This document shows positions 12,540-23,647 of a stretch of 64,000 bases of DNA, piece by piece. The position numbers and the translations under genes are program-made. Location: positions 130,416,990 through 130,480,989 of the forward strand of contig NC_050101.1 in the NCBI RefSeq assembly GCF_902167145.1, in the 5' to 3' direction. The DNA comes from Zea mays (lineage: Eukaryota > Streptophyta > Magnoliopsida > Poales > Poaceae). Positions within the stretch are counted from its first letter, which is position 1; each line of letters begins with the position of its first letter. The notes beneath the pieces are model-generated. The model made no database searches. It was not told the DNA's origin and saw nothing but the letters and a program-made list of their open reading frames with translations.

Positions 12540-13090
12540 CAAGTGACCGTCCACTTTTGCCCAGACCAACGGGCGAAAGGGGCGGGCAGCCATGCAGGCG
12601 GCATGCAACCGCGCCAAGTGGACGCACTTCTCCAACTCCCGACACACCAGCCTGGAGGCCCAGGCCCACGCGTCGCGCAACTGGCGCGCCGGATGCTGCA
12701 TGCAAGCAACCACACCGCCTGCGCCACCACCGCGCCTCCTCGATTGCGGAACCGATACCGCGACTCGAGGCGACCCAGCGTGCGACCCAGCAGTGCCAGC
12801 CTGACGCGGCGGCCAACGCGGCCAAAAGTGGGCCGGCAGTAATGACGGTGGCAGGCGCACGGGAGCAGCGGTCACGTCGTCAGCCAAGCTCACGTCCCAT
12901 CCGAGGGCAGCAAGAGAACCCCCTCTCACGGCGTGAAGACAACACGCCCGTGATCCGCTCCTCGAACGGCTCGCGCACGCGCAACGGCAACCCCGCCAAC
13001 TACTCGCCCCGTTGCATTAACTCCGCGACTGGACAGGCGGCACTTCTGGTAGGAGCAACGGGCGACGCTTCGCCTTCGCCGAAACAACCG
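12540..13090 (+). other. GC-rich segment of unknown origin after element A integrase
   Basis: The integrase C-terminal domain is recognisable up to LRQDTR near 12540. The family pattern is then lost, and about 550 bp of GC-rich sequence follows before element-like sequence resumes (TTTCGTATCCTTTTCC, from about 13115). A frame open at 12557-13393 has no similarity I recognise and is Arg/Pro/Ala-rich, as chance frames in GC-rich DNA are. It may be captured foreign DNA or a family-specific spacer. Confidence 0.4.
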
Positions 13091-13235
13091 CGCCGAAAAA
13101 GGTACGCCGCGTCGTTCGGTTTCGTATCCTTTTCCCTTTTTTCCTCTTTTCTCTATCTCTTGCGACAGGGACCGGGAAAGGGGGATACCCCGAAAGGGAT
13201 CCTTCCCCGTGAAGGAACCAGGCTCCGAGCCTCCT

Positions 13236-13440
13236 TACTGATCAGAGGTTCGAAGGCTGGCCCCCCGAAGGGTTCAACAGCCGCCTCAGATCACGTGGGC
13301 CCGACACCCGCTACTGGTCAGAGGTTCGAAGGCCGGCCCCTCGAAGGGTTCCACGGCCGCCTCAGGCTACTCGGGCTCCGCGCCCATTACTGATCAGGGG
13401 TTCGAAGGCTGGCCCCCGAAGGGTTCACAGTCGCCTCAGA
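13236..13440. repeat. Three tandem copies of a roughly 75-bp unit, 3' region of element A
   Basis: The units start near 13236, 13311 and 13387 with ACTG.TCAG.GGTTCGAAGG, then GAAGGGTT and GCCTCAG. 13440-14173 is non-coding, GC-rich and ends in the polypurine-like GAGGCTCGGGGGC just before the 3' LTR. Confidence 0.75.
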
Positions 13441-14173
13441 CGCCGAGCGAGGGATGACCAGGGGTACGTTCGATACATAACCAAGGCTCGGGCTGCGCTC
13501 CCGAGGTACCCTAGGACATTTCCGAGACCAGCGGGAACGATCTTGTAACGGAATCCCATCGGAGGGAGGCATCGAGCCCTCGGACCCCATCGCCAGGGGA
13601 CCGGGTCCGGCAGATCACTCGCAGGTACTTTTGGGCGTGCCTCTGGGCCCCTAGCCGACCCCCAACGAACGGGGCACGGACGTCCACTCGGATTACCCGC
13701 TTGCAGCTCACCGGAGACACCATGTTCGGTGCCCATCGAGGGTAACATGGCGCTCTCCCCCCCTCCTCCTTGCGGAAAGGCGACGTAGGGGCGTATGTAA
13801 AAAAGCCGAGTCTATCCCTGATCGCCCTCTCGCTCTATGCAGAGGCTCGGGGGCTGCTCTCGCAAACCCGGCTCCGGCCAAACCGTTGACAGCGTCAACA
13901 TACCAGCCCGAGAACTTGGGCCCCGATCGTGCACCCGGGCTACGGCCTGCTCGCATGAGGGAACAACCAGACCAGCCGAAGCATTACGCAAGGCATTAAG
14001 ACCTCGAAGGAGTGAAACCACTCCTTCGAGGCCTCGGGGGCTACACCCGGCGGGTGCGCTCGCGCGCACCCACCGAAACAAAATGCAACCGAGAAAGGCT
14101 GGTCCCCTTGCAAAAAAGTGCGACAAAAGCCTCCAAGCGAGTGCTAACACTCCCTTCGAGGCTCGGGGGCTAC

Positions 14174-15970
14174 TGTCGGGGACCATAATTAGGGGTACCC
14201 TCAAGACGCCTAATTCTCAGCTGGTAACCCCCATCAGCATAAAGCTGTAGAGGCCTGATGGGTGCGATTAAGTCAGGGATCAGTCCATACGAGCGACTCG
14301 ATCACGCCTCGCCCGAGCCTAGCCTCGGGCAAGGGCAGCCGACCCCGAGGGGTTTCCGTCTCGCCCGAGGCCCCCCCCCCCCCCTTTTTTACGGCAGACA
14401 CATCTCCGGCTCGCCCGAGGCCTTGCCTTCGCTAAGAAGCAGCCCTGACTAAATCGCCGCGCCGACCGACCGAGTCGCAGGAGCATTTAACGCAAAGGTG
14501 GCCTGACACCTTTATCCTGACACGCGCCCTCCGGCAGAGCCGAAGTGACCGCCGTCACTTCGCCGCTCCACTGACTGGTCTGACAGAAGGACAGCGCCGC
14601 CTGCGCCACTCCGACCGCAGTGCCACTTGACAGAGTGAAACTGACAGGCACTCAGGCCTTGCCAAAGGCGCCATAGGAAGCTCCGCCCGACCCAGGGCTC
14701 GGACTCGGGCTAAAGCCCCGGAAGACGGCGAACTCCGCTCCGCCCGACCCAGGGCTCGGACTCGGGCTAAAGCCCCGGAAGACGGCGAACTCCGCTCCGC
14801 CCGACCCAGGGCTCGGACTCGGGCTAAAGCCCTGGAAGACGGCGAACTCCGCTCCGCCCGACCCAGGGCTCGGACTCGGGCTAAAGCCCTGGAAGACGGC
14901 GAACTCCGCTCCGCCCGACCCAGGGCTCGGACTCGGGCTAAAGCCCCGGAAGACGGCGAACTTCGCTCCGCCCGACCCAGGGCTCGGACTCGGGCTAAGG
15001 CCCCGGAAGACGGCGAACTCTGATCCGCCCGACCCAGGGCTCGGACACGGGCTAAGGCCCCGGAAGACGGCGAACTCCGCTCCGCCCGACCCAGGGCTCG
15101 GACTCGGGCTCAGCCCCAGAAGACGACGAACTCCGCTTCGCCCGACCCCAGGGCTCGGACTCCTCCCTGGCCTCTGCCGAACAACCTCCGCCTCGCCCGA
15201 CCCTAGAGCTCGGGCTCGGCCTCGGCCATGGAAGACAAACTCGACCTCGGCTTCGGAGGAGCCTCCACGTCGCCCGACCTAGGGCACAGGCCCGCCACGT
15301 CCACAGGAAGCGCCATCATCACTCTACCCCGAGCCGACTCGGGCCACAGAGAACAAGACCAGTGTCCCATCTGGCTAGCTCCGCCAGATAGGCAATGATG
15401 GCGCCCCGCTAGCCCTGTGACGACGGCGGCTCTCAGCTCCCTTACGGAAGCAGGGGGACGTCAGCAAGGACTCAACCGCTCCGACAGCTGTCCCTCCGCC
15501 AGGCTCCATTGCTCCTCCGACAGCCACGACATCACACCAGCAGGGTGCCAAGATCTCTCCGGCTGCCACATTGGCATGTACTTAGGGCGCTAGCTCTCCC
15601 CCGCTAGACACGTAGCACTCTGCTACACCCCCATTGTACACCTGGATCCTCTCCTTACGCCTATAAAAGGAAGGACAAGGGCCTTCTTAGAGAAGGTTGG
15701 CCGCGCGGGGACGAGGACGGGGCAGGCGCTCTCTTGGGGCCGCTCGCTTCCCTCACCCGCGTGGACGCTTGTAACCCCCTACTGCAAGCGCACCCGACCT
15801 GGGCGCGGGACGAACACGAAGGCCGCGGGATTTCCACCTCTCTCACGCCCGTCTCCGGCCACCTCGCTTCCCCCCTTCTCGCTCGCCCACGCGCTCGACC
15901 CATCTGGGCTGGGGCACGCGGCACACTCACTCGTCGGCCTTAGGGACCCCCCGGTCTCGAGACGCCGACA
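14174..15970 (+). repeat. Element A 3' LTR
   Basis: It is 1,797 bp, collinear with 4455-6128. It is longer mainly because its 57-bp repeat block (about 14686-15150) has eight units instead of six, and because of a longer C-run near 14370-14384. It ends CGCCGACA and is followed by CCACC. Confidence 0.95.
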
Positions 15971-15975
15971 CCACC

Positions 15976-17180
15976 ACAACCCTATGTGCCTGGAAGTAGT
16001 GGCACAGCTTCTTGGACGCAACAAGTACAGCATAGAGGAGCTTGTGTGTCTCAAGGTACCCGGTCTTTGCCTCATGGAGGACCTCGCTGACGTAGTAGAC
16101 CGGCCTCTGAACGGTTCGGACCCCTGTAGCTGGTCTCGGGTCCTCAGGTTCTTGGCCTTCTTGCACCACCCTTTCCACAACCAGCACCATGCTCACCACT
16201 TCTATGGCCGCCGCGATGTATAAATACAACGGCTCCCCAGGGTCTGGAGCTACCAGTACTGGTAGGGACACCAGGTGTTGCTTCAACTCTTGAAAGGCTT
16301 GCTCAGCCTCTTCGGTCCAAGAGAATGGACCGGATTTCCGCAGAAGCTTGAAAAAAGGTAGCGCCCTCTCAGCCAGCCTCGAAATGAAGCGGCGAAGGGC
16401 GGCTAACGACCCCATCAGCTTCTGGACGTCCTTGATGCGGGCCGGAGGCCTCATTGCCTCGATTTCCCTAATCTTCTTCGGGTTTGCTTCAATCCCCCGG
16501 TGTGAAACTAGGAATGCCAACAGCTTCCCAGTGGAAACACCAAAGACGCACTTGTCTGGGTTCAGCTTTGTTGGTGTCGCCCGTAGCTTGTCAAAGACCA
16601 GGGTCAGGTCTTCCACCAGAGTTGACCCCCTCCTAGTCTTGACAACGATGTCATCGACATATATCTCTACTTTGTCCCTGATCAGGTCCCCAAAGGTCTT
16701 ACTCATCGCTCGTACAAATGTTGGCAAGGCGTTCTTCAGACCGTAGGGCATTACAACATAGCAGTAGAGCCCATCCACTATTAGAAAAGCGGTATGCTTC
16801 CTATCATCCCTAGCCATCCGGATCTAATGGAAACCCGAGTAGGCATCTAAGAAGGACAAGATGTCGCATTTGGGGGTAGAGTCCACGATTTGATCTATGC
16901 GTGGAAGTGGATACGGGTCCTTAGGACAGGCCTTATTCAGGCTAGTGTAGTCGATGCACATTCGAAGCTTCCCATTCGCCTTGGGGACGATGACTGGGTT
17001 GGCCAGCCACACGAGGTGATGGACCTCTTCGATAAAGCTGACGTCAAGCAGCTTCCGGACCTCCTGACAGATGAAGTCCTTCCGCTCAACGGACTGTCTT
17101 CGAGGCTTCTGGCTCACCGGCCTGGCGTCGGGGTGGATCTTCAGATGATGCTCAATCACCTCCCTAGGGATCCTAGGCAT
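15976..17180 (-). pseudogene. Element C: reverse transcriptase part of pol (broken)
   Basis: On the minus strand 17180-16824 gives the RT N-terminal part (LMPRIPREVIEHHL, LRMCIDYTSLNKACPKDPYP, FLDAYSGFH). A stop at about 16822 follows. 16817-15976 then gives the palm and thumb ([51 protein letters not shown]) and the start of RNase H (QRPVYYVSEVLHEAKTGY, KLCHYFQAHRVVV). The frame runs into element A's CCACC duplication; its continuation is at 4450. The YVDD catalytic box is intact; the insertion and internal stops make it inactive. Confidence 0.9.
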
Positions 17181-17300
17181 CAGTGACGGTTCCCAAGCGA
17201 AAACGTCGACATTTGTCCGGAGGAAGGTGACGAGCGTGAGTTCCTATTTCTCTCCCAGATTGCTCGTGATGCGGGTGGTCTGGGAGGATTCCGCGCCGAC

Positions 17301-18143
17301 CTAGATGGTCTTCACGGGTCTGCCATCTGCCTCGGACGGCTGCACCTTTGGCACCTTGGCAGGCGCCTTGGTAACGGAGGTCGAGGGGTCCCTCCCCCCG
17401 TCGTCCAGGCGAGCAGCTTCCACCGCTAGGGCATGCAGCTTCTCGACCGCCGTCACCGCAGTGGCGCGGTCACCCCGCACGGTGAGGACCCCAGCAGGGG
17501 ATGGCATCTTGAGGACCAAATACCCGTAATGGGCAATAGCCATGAACCAGTATAGGGCCGGCCTGGTGATGATGGCGTTGAAGGGGAGGTTAACCTCCGC
17601 GACGTCGAACTGGACGTTCTCCATGTGGAAGTTTTGCTCGGTCCCGAATGTAACTGGGAGCGTGATGCTCCCAAGGGGATACACCGGTTGAGCGCCCACT
17701 CCGGAGAATGGACGGAAGGGTCCTAGACGGGACCCCGGGATCTGCAGCTGCTTGAACGCAGCATGGCTGATGACGTTGAGGCCTGCCCCGCTGTCGATCA
17801 GCACATGGTGCAGCTGCATGTTGGCAATGACAGGGGCGGTGACGAGCGGTAGTATACCGGCCCCTGCTATGTTGTCGGGGCAGTCAGATGCCCCGAAGGA
17901 GATGGTGGTGCTCCTCCACCGTTGATGTGGAGCAGCCTTCGGGACCCCTGGGGTCGCCGACAGGACCTCGCGGCGCAGGGACTTGACGTTCCTGCGGGAG
18001 GTGAGCTCCCAGCTTCCGCCGTACATGACGTACAGCTTCTTGCGGTGGTCGCTCTCACCACCGGAGTTGGAGTCCCCGGTGAAGATGTCCTTCAGGACCC
18101 CCTCGGGTGACTGATACCCGAGGTCCCGCTCTCCGGCGACCAC
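17301..18143 (-). pseudogene. Element C: aspartic protease region
   Basis: A 280-residue open stretch. Its core is HHVLIDSGAGLNVIS (D-S-G active-site motif), then the flap and second half to NAIITRPALYWFMAIAHYGY, where retroelement proteases usually have an ILGRPxL-type turn (ILG is changed here). A stop at about 17299 separates it from RT. Upstream, 18144-18306 carries a Cys/His gag motif in the same general frame with one stop. Confidence 0.8.
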
Positions 18144-18306
18144 GTCACCATCGTCGGCCCTCTCCTTGCCAGGCTGGCGATGAGGTGGGGATCCATCCTT
18201 GGAGAACTGCTCGCGCAGCTCGCTGACGTGTGTCGCGAGCTTGATAATCTAGCGGCACTCTGTGGCGCTGTGGCGGCTGTTCGGGTGTATAGGGCATGAG
18301 CCGCTG

Positions 18307-19662
18307 TTACCCCTTGTGGTTGTGGGCGCTTGTTGCGCTTGCTCCGGTCCCTAGCGCAGCCATGACGACTGGAGCAGCAGTCTGTGACCTCTCGCGGCCA
18401 CGATTCTTCTTCTTCTTATTGCCGTCCTGGACGACGGCACCTGAGCCACCCGTCTGGGTGACCCCGGTCTGTGGTGCTGAGTGCCATGCACGGCCCTCGG
18501 TGGCTCTAGCACACTTGTCGGCCAGAGCGAAGAGTGTGGTGATAGTTTCCACGTCATACGTGGCCAACTTCTCCAACATCTTTTCATCACGCACCCCCTG
18601 GTGGAAAGCAGTGATGATGGAAGCATCTGAGATACGAGGAATAGTGCCTCGTACCTTAGTGAAGCGGGAGATGAAGGCCCGGAGAGTTTCCCCGGGTTCC
18701 TGCCTCACAGCATGGAGGTGAGCCTCCACGCCATGCTGTTGATAAGCGCTGGCGAAGTTCACTTTGAACCACGCGCAGAGCTCTTCCCAGGAGTAGATCG
18801 ATCCTAGGGCTAGGTTCATGAGCCAGGTCTGGGCCAGCCCATACAAGGCCACATGGAAGTATGTCGCCATCACAGTAGTGTCTCCACATGCTGTCGTAAT
18901 GGTGGTGACGTATACCTGCAGAAATTCCGACGGGTTTGACGTACCGTCGTACTTTTCCGGCAGGTGTGGCCGGAACTTGGATGGCCACGTCGCCACGCAG
19001 AGATGATCCACGAGAGCAGCGCAGCCTACACTGGCCAACGGGACACCCGCCTGAATTCGGGCGCCCCTTGGGGTCTGTGGTGCGACCGTAGCGAAGTCTT
19101 GGTCGAGGTTGCGATCCTCGATGTTCTGTCGGCGCTCACGCGCCCTCTCCAGAGAGACACGGACATCCTCGCCCGCACGCCTGCGGTTGAGTTCTGCCCG
19201 TAAGTCATCAGACCTCTCCAGAGAGACTGGAGCGTCCTCTCCCGCCTGCCGGCAGTTGAGTTCCGCCCGCAGGTCCTCGGTCGGTGTAGCCTTCACTAAA
19301 GGCGAGCGCACCGACACCGACGCCTCGTGTTGATGCCGGAACGACCGAGGCCTAGGCCTGGCCGACCTAGATTGCACCATGCCCAGGAGACGATCAACAT
19401 CGTCGCGCCACTGCTTCATGGCCCCCGACGAGGCATTGGAGCTTGGAGGGTGGCGCAACAACTCCCTGACTGCAGAGAGCGCACTGGGTGCGGTCGTTGA
19501 CGGCGCCTGGGACGACTGAGCGAGAGTGTACTGCTGCGCAGCGTGCACAGCAGCAGCACTAGGCGCTGGGCGGCTGGAGCCCAGTGGCATTGACGACACA
19601 GCCTCCTCCTCCATGAGGAAGTATTCAGAAGCCGCGTCGTGGTGCTTGACGATATGAACCAT
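18307..19662 (-). CDS. Element C gag
   Basis: Open from an ATG at 19662 to TAA at 18307. I prefer this ATG because the longer open frame starts inside the primer site. The gag domain proper spans about 18990-18480 (WPSKFRPHLPEKYDGTSNP, LYGLAQTWLMNL, RQEPGETLRAFISRF), followed by a Lys/Arg-rich stretch (KKKKNRGRERS). In the N-terminal part an internal duplication repeats DLRAELN.R.AGED and VSLER. The capsid-like gag packages the element's RNA. This copy is intact although pol of the same element is not. Confidence 0.8.
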   Translation of the reverse strand: MVHIVKHHDAASEYFLMEEEAVSSMPLGSSRPAPSAAAVHAAQQYTLAQSSQAPSTTAPSALSAVRELLRHPPSSNASSGAMKQWRDDVDRLLGMVQSRSARPRPRSFRHQHEASVSVRSPLVKATPTEDLRAELNCRQAGEDAPVSLERSDDLRAELNRRRAGEDVRVSLERARERRQNIEDRNLDQDFATVAPQTPRGARIQAGVPLASVGCAALVDHLCVATWPSKFRPHLPEKYDGTSNPSEFLQVYVTTITTACGDTTVMATYFHVALYGLAQTWLMNLALGSIYSWEELCAWFKVNFASAYQQHGVEAHLHAVRQEPGETLRAFISRFTKVRGTIPRISDASIITAFHQGVRDEKMLEKLATYDVETITTLFALADKCARATEGRAWHSAPQTGVTQTGGSGAVVQDGNKKKKNRGRERSQTAAPVVMAALGTGASATSAHNHKG

Positions 19663-19703
19663 GGCGTCGAGCAGGAAAAACAAGCAAAAACCTAAAGCCA
19701 AGC

Positions 19704-19721
19704 CCCCTACCTGGCGTGCCA
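19704..19721 (-). promoter_or_regulatory. Element C primer-binding site
   Basis: The minus strand reads TGGCACGCCAGGTAGGGG two bases inside the LTR end at 19724, close to element A's site. Confidence 0.75.
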
Positions 19722-19723
19722 AA

Positions 19724-20198
19724 TGTCAGAGAGGAAATCTCCAGCCGGGTGGCGGAATGCACCCGCCCTAAATCCTAAGATGAGGAGGGGGCCTAAGCGT
19801 TTTGCCTGTTGCTAGATTGTGGAAGAACACACAAGATGACACGAGGATTTAGAGTGGTTCGAGCCGCCGGAGCGTAATACCCTACTCCACTGTGTGTTGT
19901 ATTGAGTATGAGAGTCTATGAGCTTGAGAGCTTGAGTTGCGTCTAAGTTGGCTTGCCTTGTAACGTCGTGTGCCTTCCCTTTTATAGCCCAAGGGAGGCA
20001 CATACAAGGTTGCTGAGCCCCAACATGTGGGCCCAGATACATAATGGAAGAAATACATGGAGCAACTAATGCAGGTGACACCTGAGAGATCTTCTGGTGC
20101 CCAGATATCCGCAGCCCATGCAGTGTTGATACACAACGGTAGCTTCCTTGGTACATACGAGTGATGATGAGTATAGTGCATGCAGCAGCATGGGCGTG
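19724..20198 (-). repeat. Element C 5' LTR, inner part
   Basis: In plus orientation it starts TGTCAGAGAGG. On the minus strand a TATA box (GCTATAAAAGGG) lies at about 19977-19990, upstream of the primer site as expected. The LTR is cut by element B; the outer part is 30707-31620. Joined length is about 1.39 kb. Confidence 0.75.
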
Positions 20199-23100
20199 TG
20201 TAACACCCGGTTTTAAAGGGACAAAACCGGGTGCATCTCATACATGCGCCAAGAAGACAACATATATAATAACAGAGTGTATAGAGATAAATGTCATAAA
20301 ACATCAGAGTACTTATTACATAGCGGAAGTCTTATTACAAAATAAAATAATAAAGATAAAGCGAACTAAGGATCGTCGGCGCCAATGTCGACCGAGACAC
20401 GCCACCTAGATCAGATCGAACTCCTCAGTGTTAGGCGGCTCCTCTTCGACCACCTGTTCTTCTCCTGTGGGGGGGGGTGTGAGACAGCAAGAGTGAGCTC
20501 ACATACGTTCATAGCTCAACAAGTCGTGGGGAATAATGTGGCATGAACTCACCAAAGGTGGGAGTTCATGTAGTGTAAGGCTGATCAATGAAATAGAGGT
20601 TGAGGCTGAGCATTGCTTTTATAAGTTGGTCAAAATTTTATTAGCAATTACTAAGTGTAAGTAAATACCAAACCTTAATAATAATAAAGAACAGTAATAG
20701 TAAAATAATCCCAAATGCGATGCAAATGTCAAATTGAATTTAAGTTCCATAATTAATCATGTGAGGGTCCGAGCCGCTCTTGACCGTGAGCACGGCTAGT
20801 ATACTAGTTTTACACTCTGCAGAGGTTGCGCATCTTTACCCACAAGTCGTGTATCCCATGTCGCCTGGGTTTGCAAGGCCCTTAGACACTACCGAGGTGA
20901 ATGGCTAGGGATCCACTACGAGGCCTTTACAAAGTTCCACTAGCTTCCGAAAACCCGCTACAGTTTATAGGAAGATCCAGTACAGGGTTCCTGGCTGACC
21001 GCCATCGCAGCAAAATCAACCAGGGACCTCCCCGCACTGACCTCTCCCCTACTGCCCTTGCCCCTTTCAGGTAAGGTAGTCTTCCACTAGCTTTCCTAAT
21101 TAGTCAGCCAAGGGCGTCCCATTATACCCTTGTGGTAGCACTGTTTTCCCGGGTGGTCGCTCCATGTTCCCATTAATTTAATGATCTTAACATGAACAAT
21201 AATAATAACAAGATAATAACAGAATAATCATGAATAGTGTATCTCCATACCCAATCCACATAAAGCAATAGCAAGTACTACCCAAAAATATTTCAGGGGT
21301 GAACAAGGTATAGAGGTAATCAAAACTGGGGTAACATAAAGGCTCCCATCAAAATTAACCTATGCAGATCATTAAAATTAATAAGAACATGGCTGGGAAA
21401 GTAAGTGATCAAGGGCACAACTTGCCTTCAATGAGCTCCTGCTCAGCTATCTCTACTTGTTGAACCTCCGATTCCACAGTGGCTTGCTCGTCTACTCGCA
21501 TCAACACAATACATACATAGTATGGCATAAATTAACATCACATCAAACATGCAAATAAAATATACAGTAAAAATCTACACATTAAAATGAAATCATAGGA
21601 ACTGGAATCACTAAATTTGGAGGTATAGATTTTAAGTTATGGATTTTCTAAGGTTTAATGTGATTAAAATAGAATTAAATGATAAATAATTTTTCTTACT
21701 GTTTTCATGTCAAAACAGAGCCACTAAATGATAGAGAACATTATTACAAAATTTTAGAAACTGGAATGGAGTGATTTGGACTAAAAATGAATTTTCTATG
21801 GATTAAATAAGTTCTAGGCATTGTTTTTATATTAAAAATCTATTTCTGAATTTATTTATTTGATTTTTCATGATCTCTGGACTGGGCGCATAATAAACAA
21901 AAGGTCAGGGGGCTGCGCGAATAAATTCCTAGACTCAGGAAACTCATCAGGTGGACTGCGGGTTGATTACTGCTTTCCTTGGGGTCTCTTTAGAAAAAAT
22001 GCCCCGCGAAGGGGGGGTATGGATCTATCCTGGCTGTCCGATTCAAGATCTATGGTCAAGATTAGATCCATGCTTTATGAAATCCCGCCCAGATCTGGGC
22101 CGCACGATCACAATCTAACCGCCCGAATTCCCTGGTACGAAGGGGTACGCAAGATTTAATCTACTCCCTCCGCTTACCATCCTACGGTCCTGGTTTCTTA
22201 TCCCGATCCTCTTAATCCCCGCCGCCCATCGCGCGATCAAGGGATGCCCTGGCGTCTTCTTCCTCGCCGGTTCTCTCTTTTCTTTCTCCAGTCAACCATC
22301 ACGGCCGAGCGCCATAGCCGCGCTAGCGAGCAGCTCCGAGCTCGCCATCCGAGCCCAAGCTTCCACCCGAACTACCCCGCTCGAACCCTACGCAACTATG
22401 TCCAGCAGACATGGAAGGGAAACTCACCCTGGTGAAGTCGCAACCGCGCAGATCCCTTGCCCACACCGCGATGGATACACCGGGGATTCCAGACGCCGAG
22501 TCGCCAAGCCGCCTTCGCCGCCGCCCTAGGAAGTCACGCCGCGCCCGGACTCATAGTGGTCTCACGAATCGAAGGCGAGCAGACAACAACGGTCGGCGAT
22601 GTGCACTCACGCTCTCTCTCCTCCGCACTCCTCGGCGACGAATGACGGTCACGGCAGCGGCGCTATGGTTCACGTCTGTGGTCGTGGAAGCACCAAAGCG
22701 TGCACCATTGGCTTTTATAGCCCGAGGACTCGGACCCCAGGCGAGGTGGACGTTGTGTAGCCGGAACTCTCGGGTGAGGCCGGTGTGCCCCGTCCGCGGC
22801 TGTAACAACCCCGCAGAGAGAAGACCCGGTCCGCGGGCCCCATATGTAGGCGACACGCTAGATGGTCCTATGACGAGACGGGCCCACCAGCAAGTCACAC
22901 GCGCGGTAAGCCGCGCGCTTACCAGCGGCTGTGAAGTGGGCCGAGCAATGGAAATCGGCCCAGATAAGGGTTTTTTCTTTTTTTTATTTATTTATGATTT
23001 TATTTTCTGCTCTCTTTTATTCTTAATTCTTTTGAAGCCAAATCTTCAATTTAAATTCAAACTTATGGTACATCAGAACTTTGATGAATGTTCTATTTGA

Positions 23101-23609
23101 CCATACCCAAGTTGTGCCAAAGTTATTCTTTTATAGATTTATTTTATATTATATGATATTTCTCTCTTTCCTTTTCCTTTATATTTTCTTCTTCTTTTAT
23201 TTCTAATCCCTTTGAATTTAAATTCTAAATCCAACTTAAGTGCAAATTCGAATTCGTATTAACTATGTAATTTGGTCACACCATCATGTGATGAAGTTAT
23301 CTAATTATATTATTATTTTATATCGGGTCATATTTCTTTCTATCCTCTATTTTCATGGTTTGTTGTCAAGTTAGAGGTTAAATCCCATGGATCCACTGAT
23401 ATATTGTTAATGACACGTTTATTTTATTAATCACAAATGCACGATCAAGTAAAACTCAGCATGATGCAAGATTTAGTGATGTCCTTTGTTAGTCATTTAT
23501 TGGTTTAAGTGAGGTGTCCACATGATATGATAGATGGAGATGGCACACAAGTAATCAAAGGAATATGATTTTCCTCCTTCTAGATTTTTTTTACAAAGTG
23601 GGTATTACA
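20199..23609 (-). repeat. Element B 3' LTR
   Basis: It is 3,411 bp and matches 27292-30701 almost base for base. A TATA box (GCTATAAAAGCC on the minus strand) lies near 22710. Open frames in it (for example 22411-23100) are not genes: they lie across the promoter and recur only because the LTR is duplicated. A polypurine tract (AAGGGGGGTAGGATT, minus strand) precedes it at 23610-23624. Confidence 0.95.
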
Positions 23610-23647
23610 AATCCTACCCCCCTTAAAAATAATCTCGTCCTCGAGAT

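Larger units (their letters stand above)
4455..15970 (+). mobile_element. Element A: full-length Ty3/gypsy retrotransposon, pol inactivated
   Basis: The element starts TGTCGGGGACC and ends CGCCGACA, with CCACC at 4450-4454 and again at 15971-15975 as target duplication. It is inserted in pol of element C in the opposite orientation. It has two LTRs, a primer site, one long gag-protease-RT-RNase H-integrase frame and a repeat-rich 3' region. Domain order and the DGGS protease motif fit a Tat/Athila-like gypsy. By eye the LTRs differ at about 25 places outside a variable repeat block, so the insertion is moderately young. Confidence 0.95.

Noticed and set aside
12557..13393. 278-residue frame in the 3' region of element A
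   Set aside because: Arg/Pro/Ala-rich chance frame in GC-rich DNA that runs into tandem repeats. The underlying segment is reported as a finding, not as a gene.
22411..23100. 229-residue frame in the LTR of element B (and its twin at 29503-30090)
   Set aside because: It lies inside an LTR across the TATA box, has shadow frames on both strands and recurs only because LTRs are duplicated.
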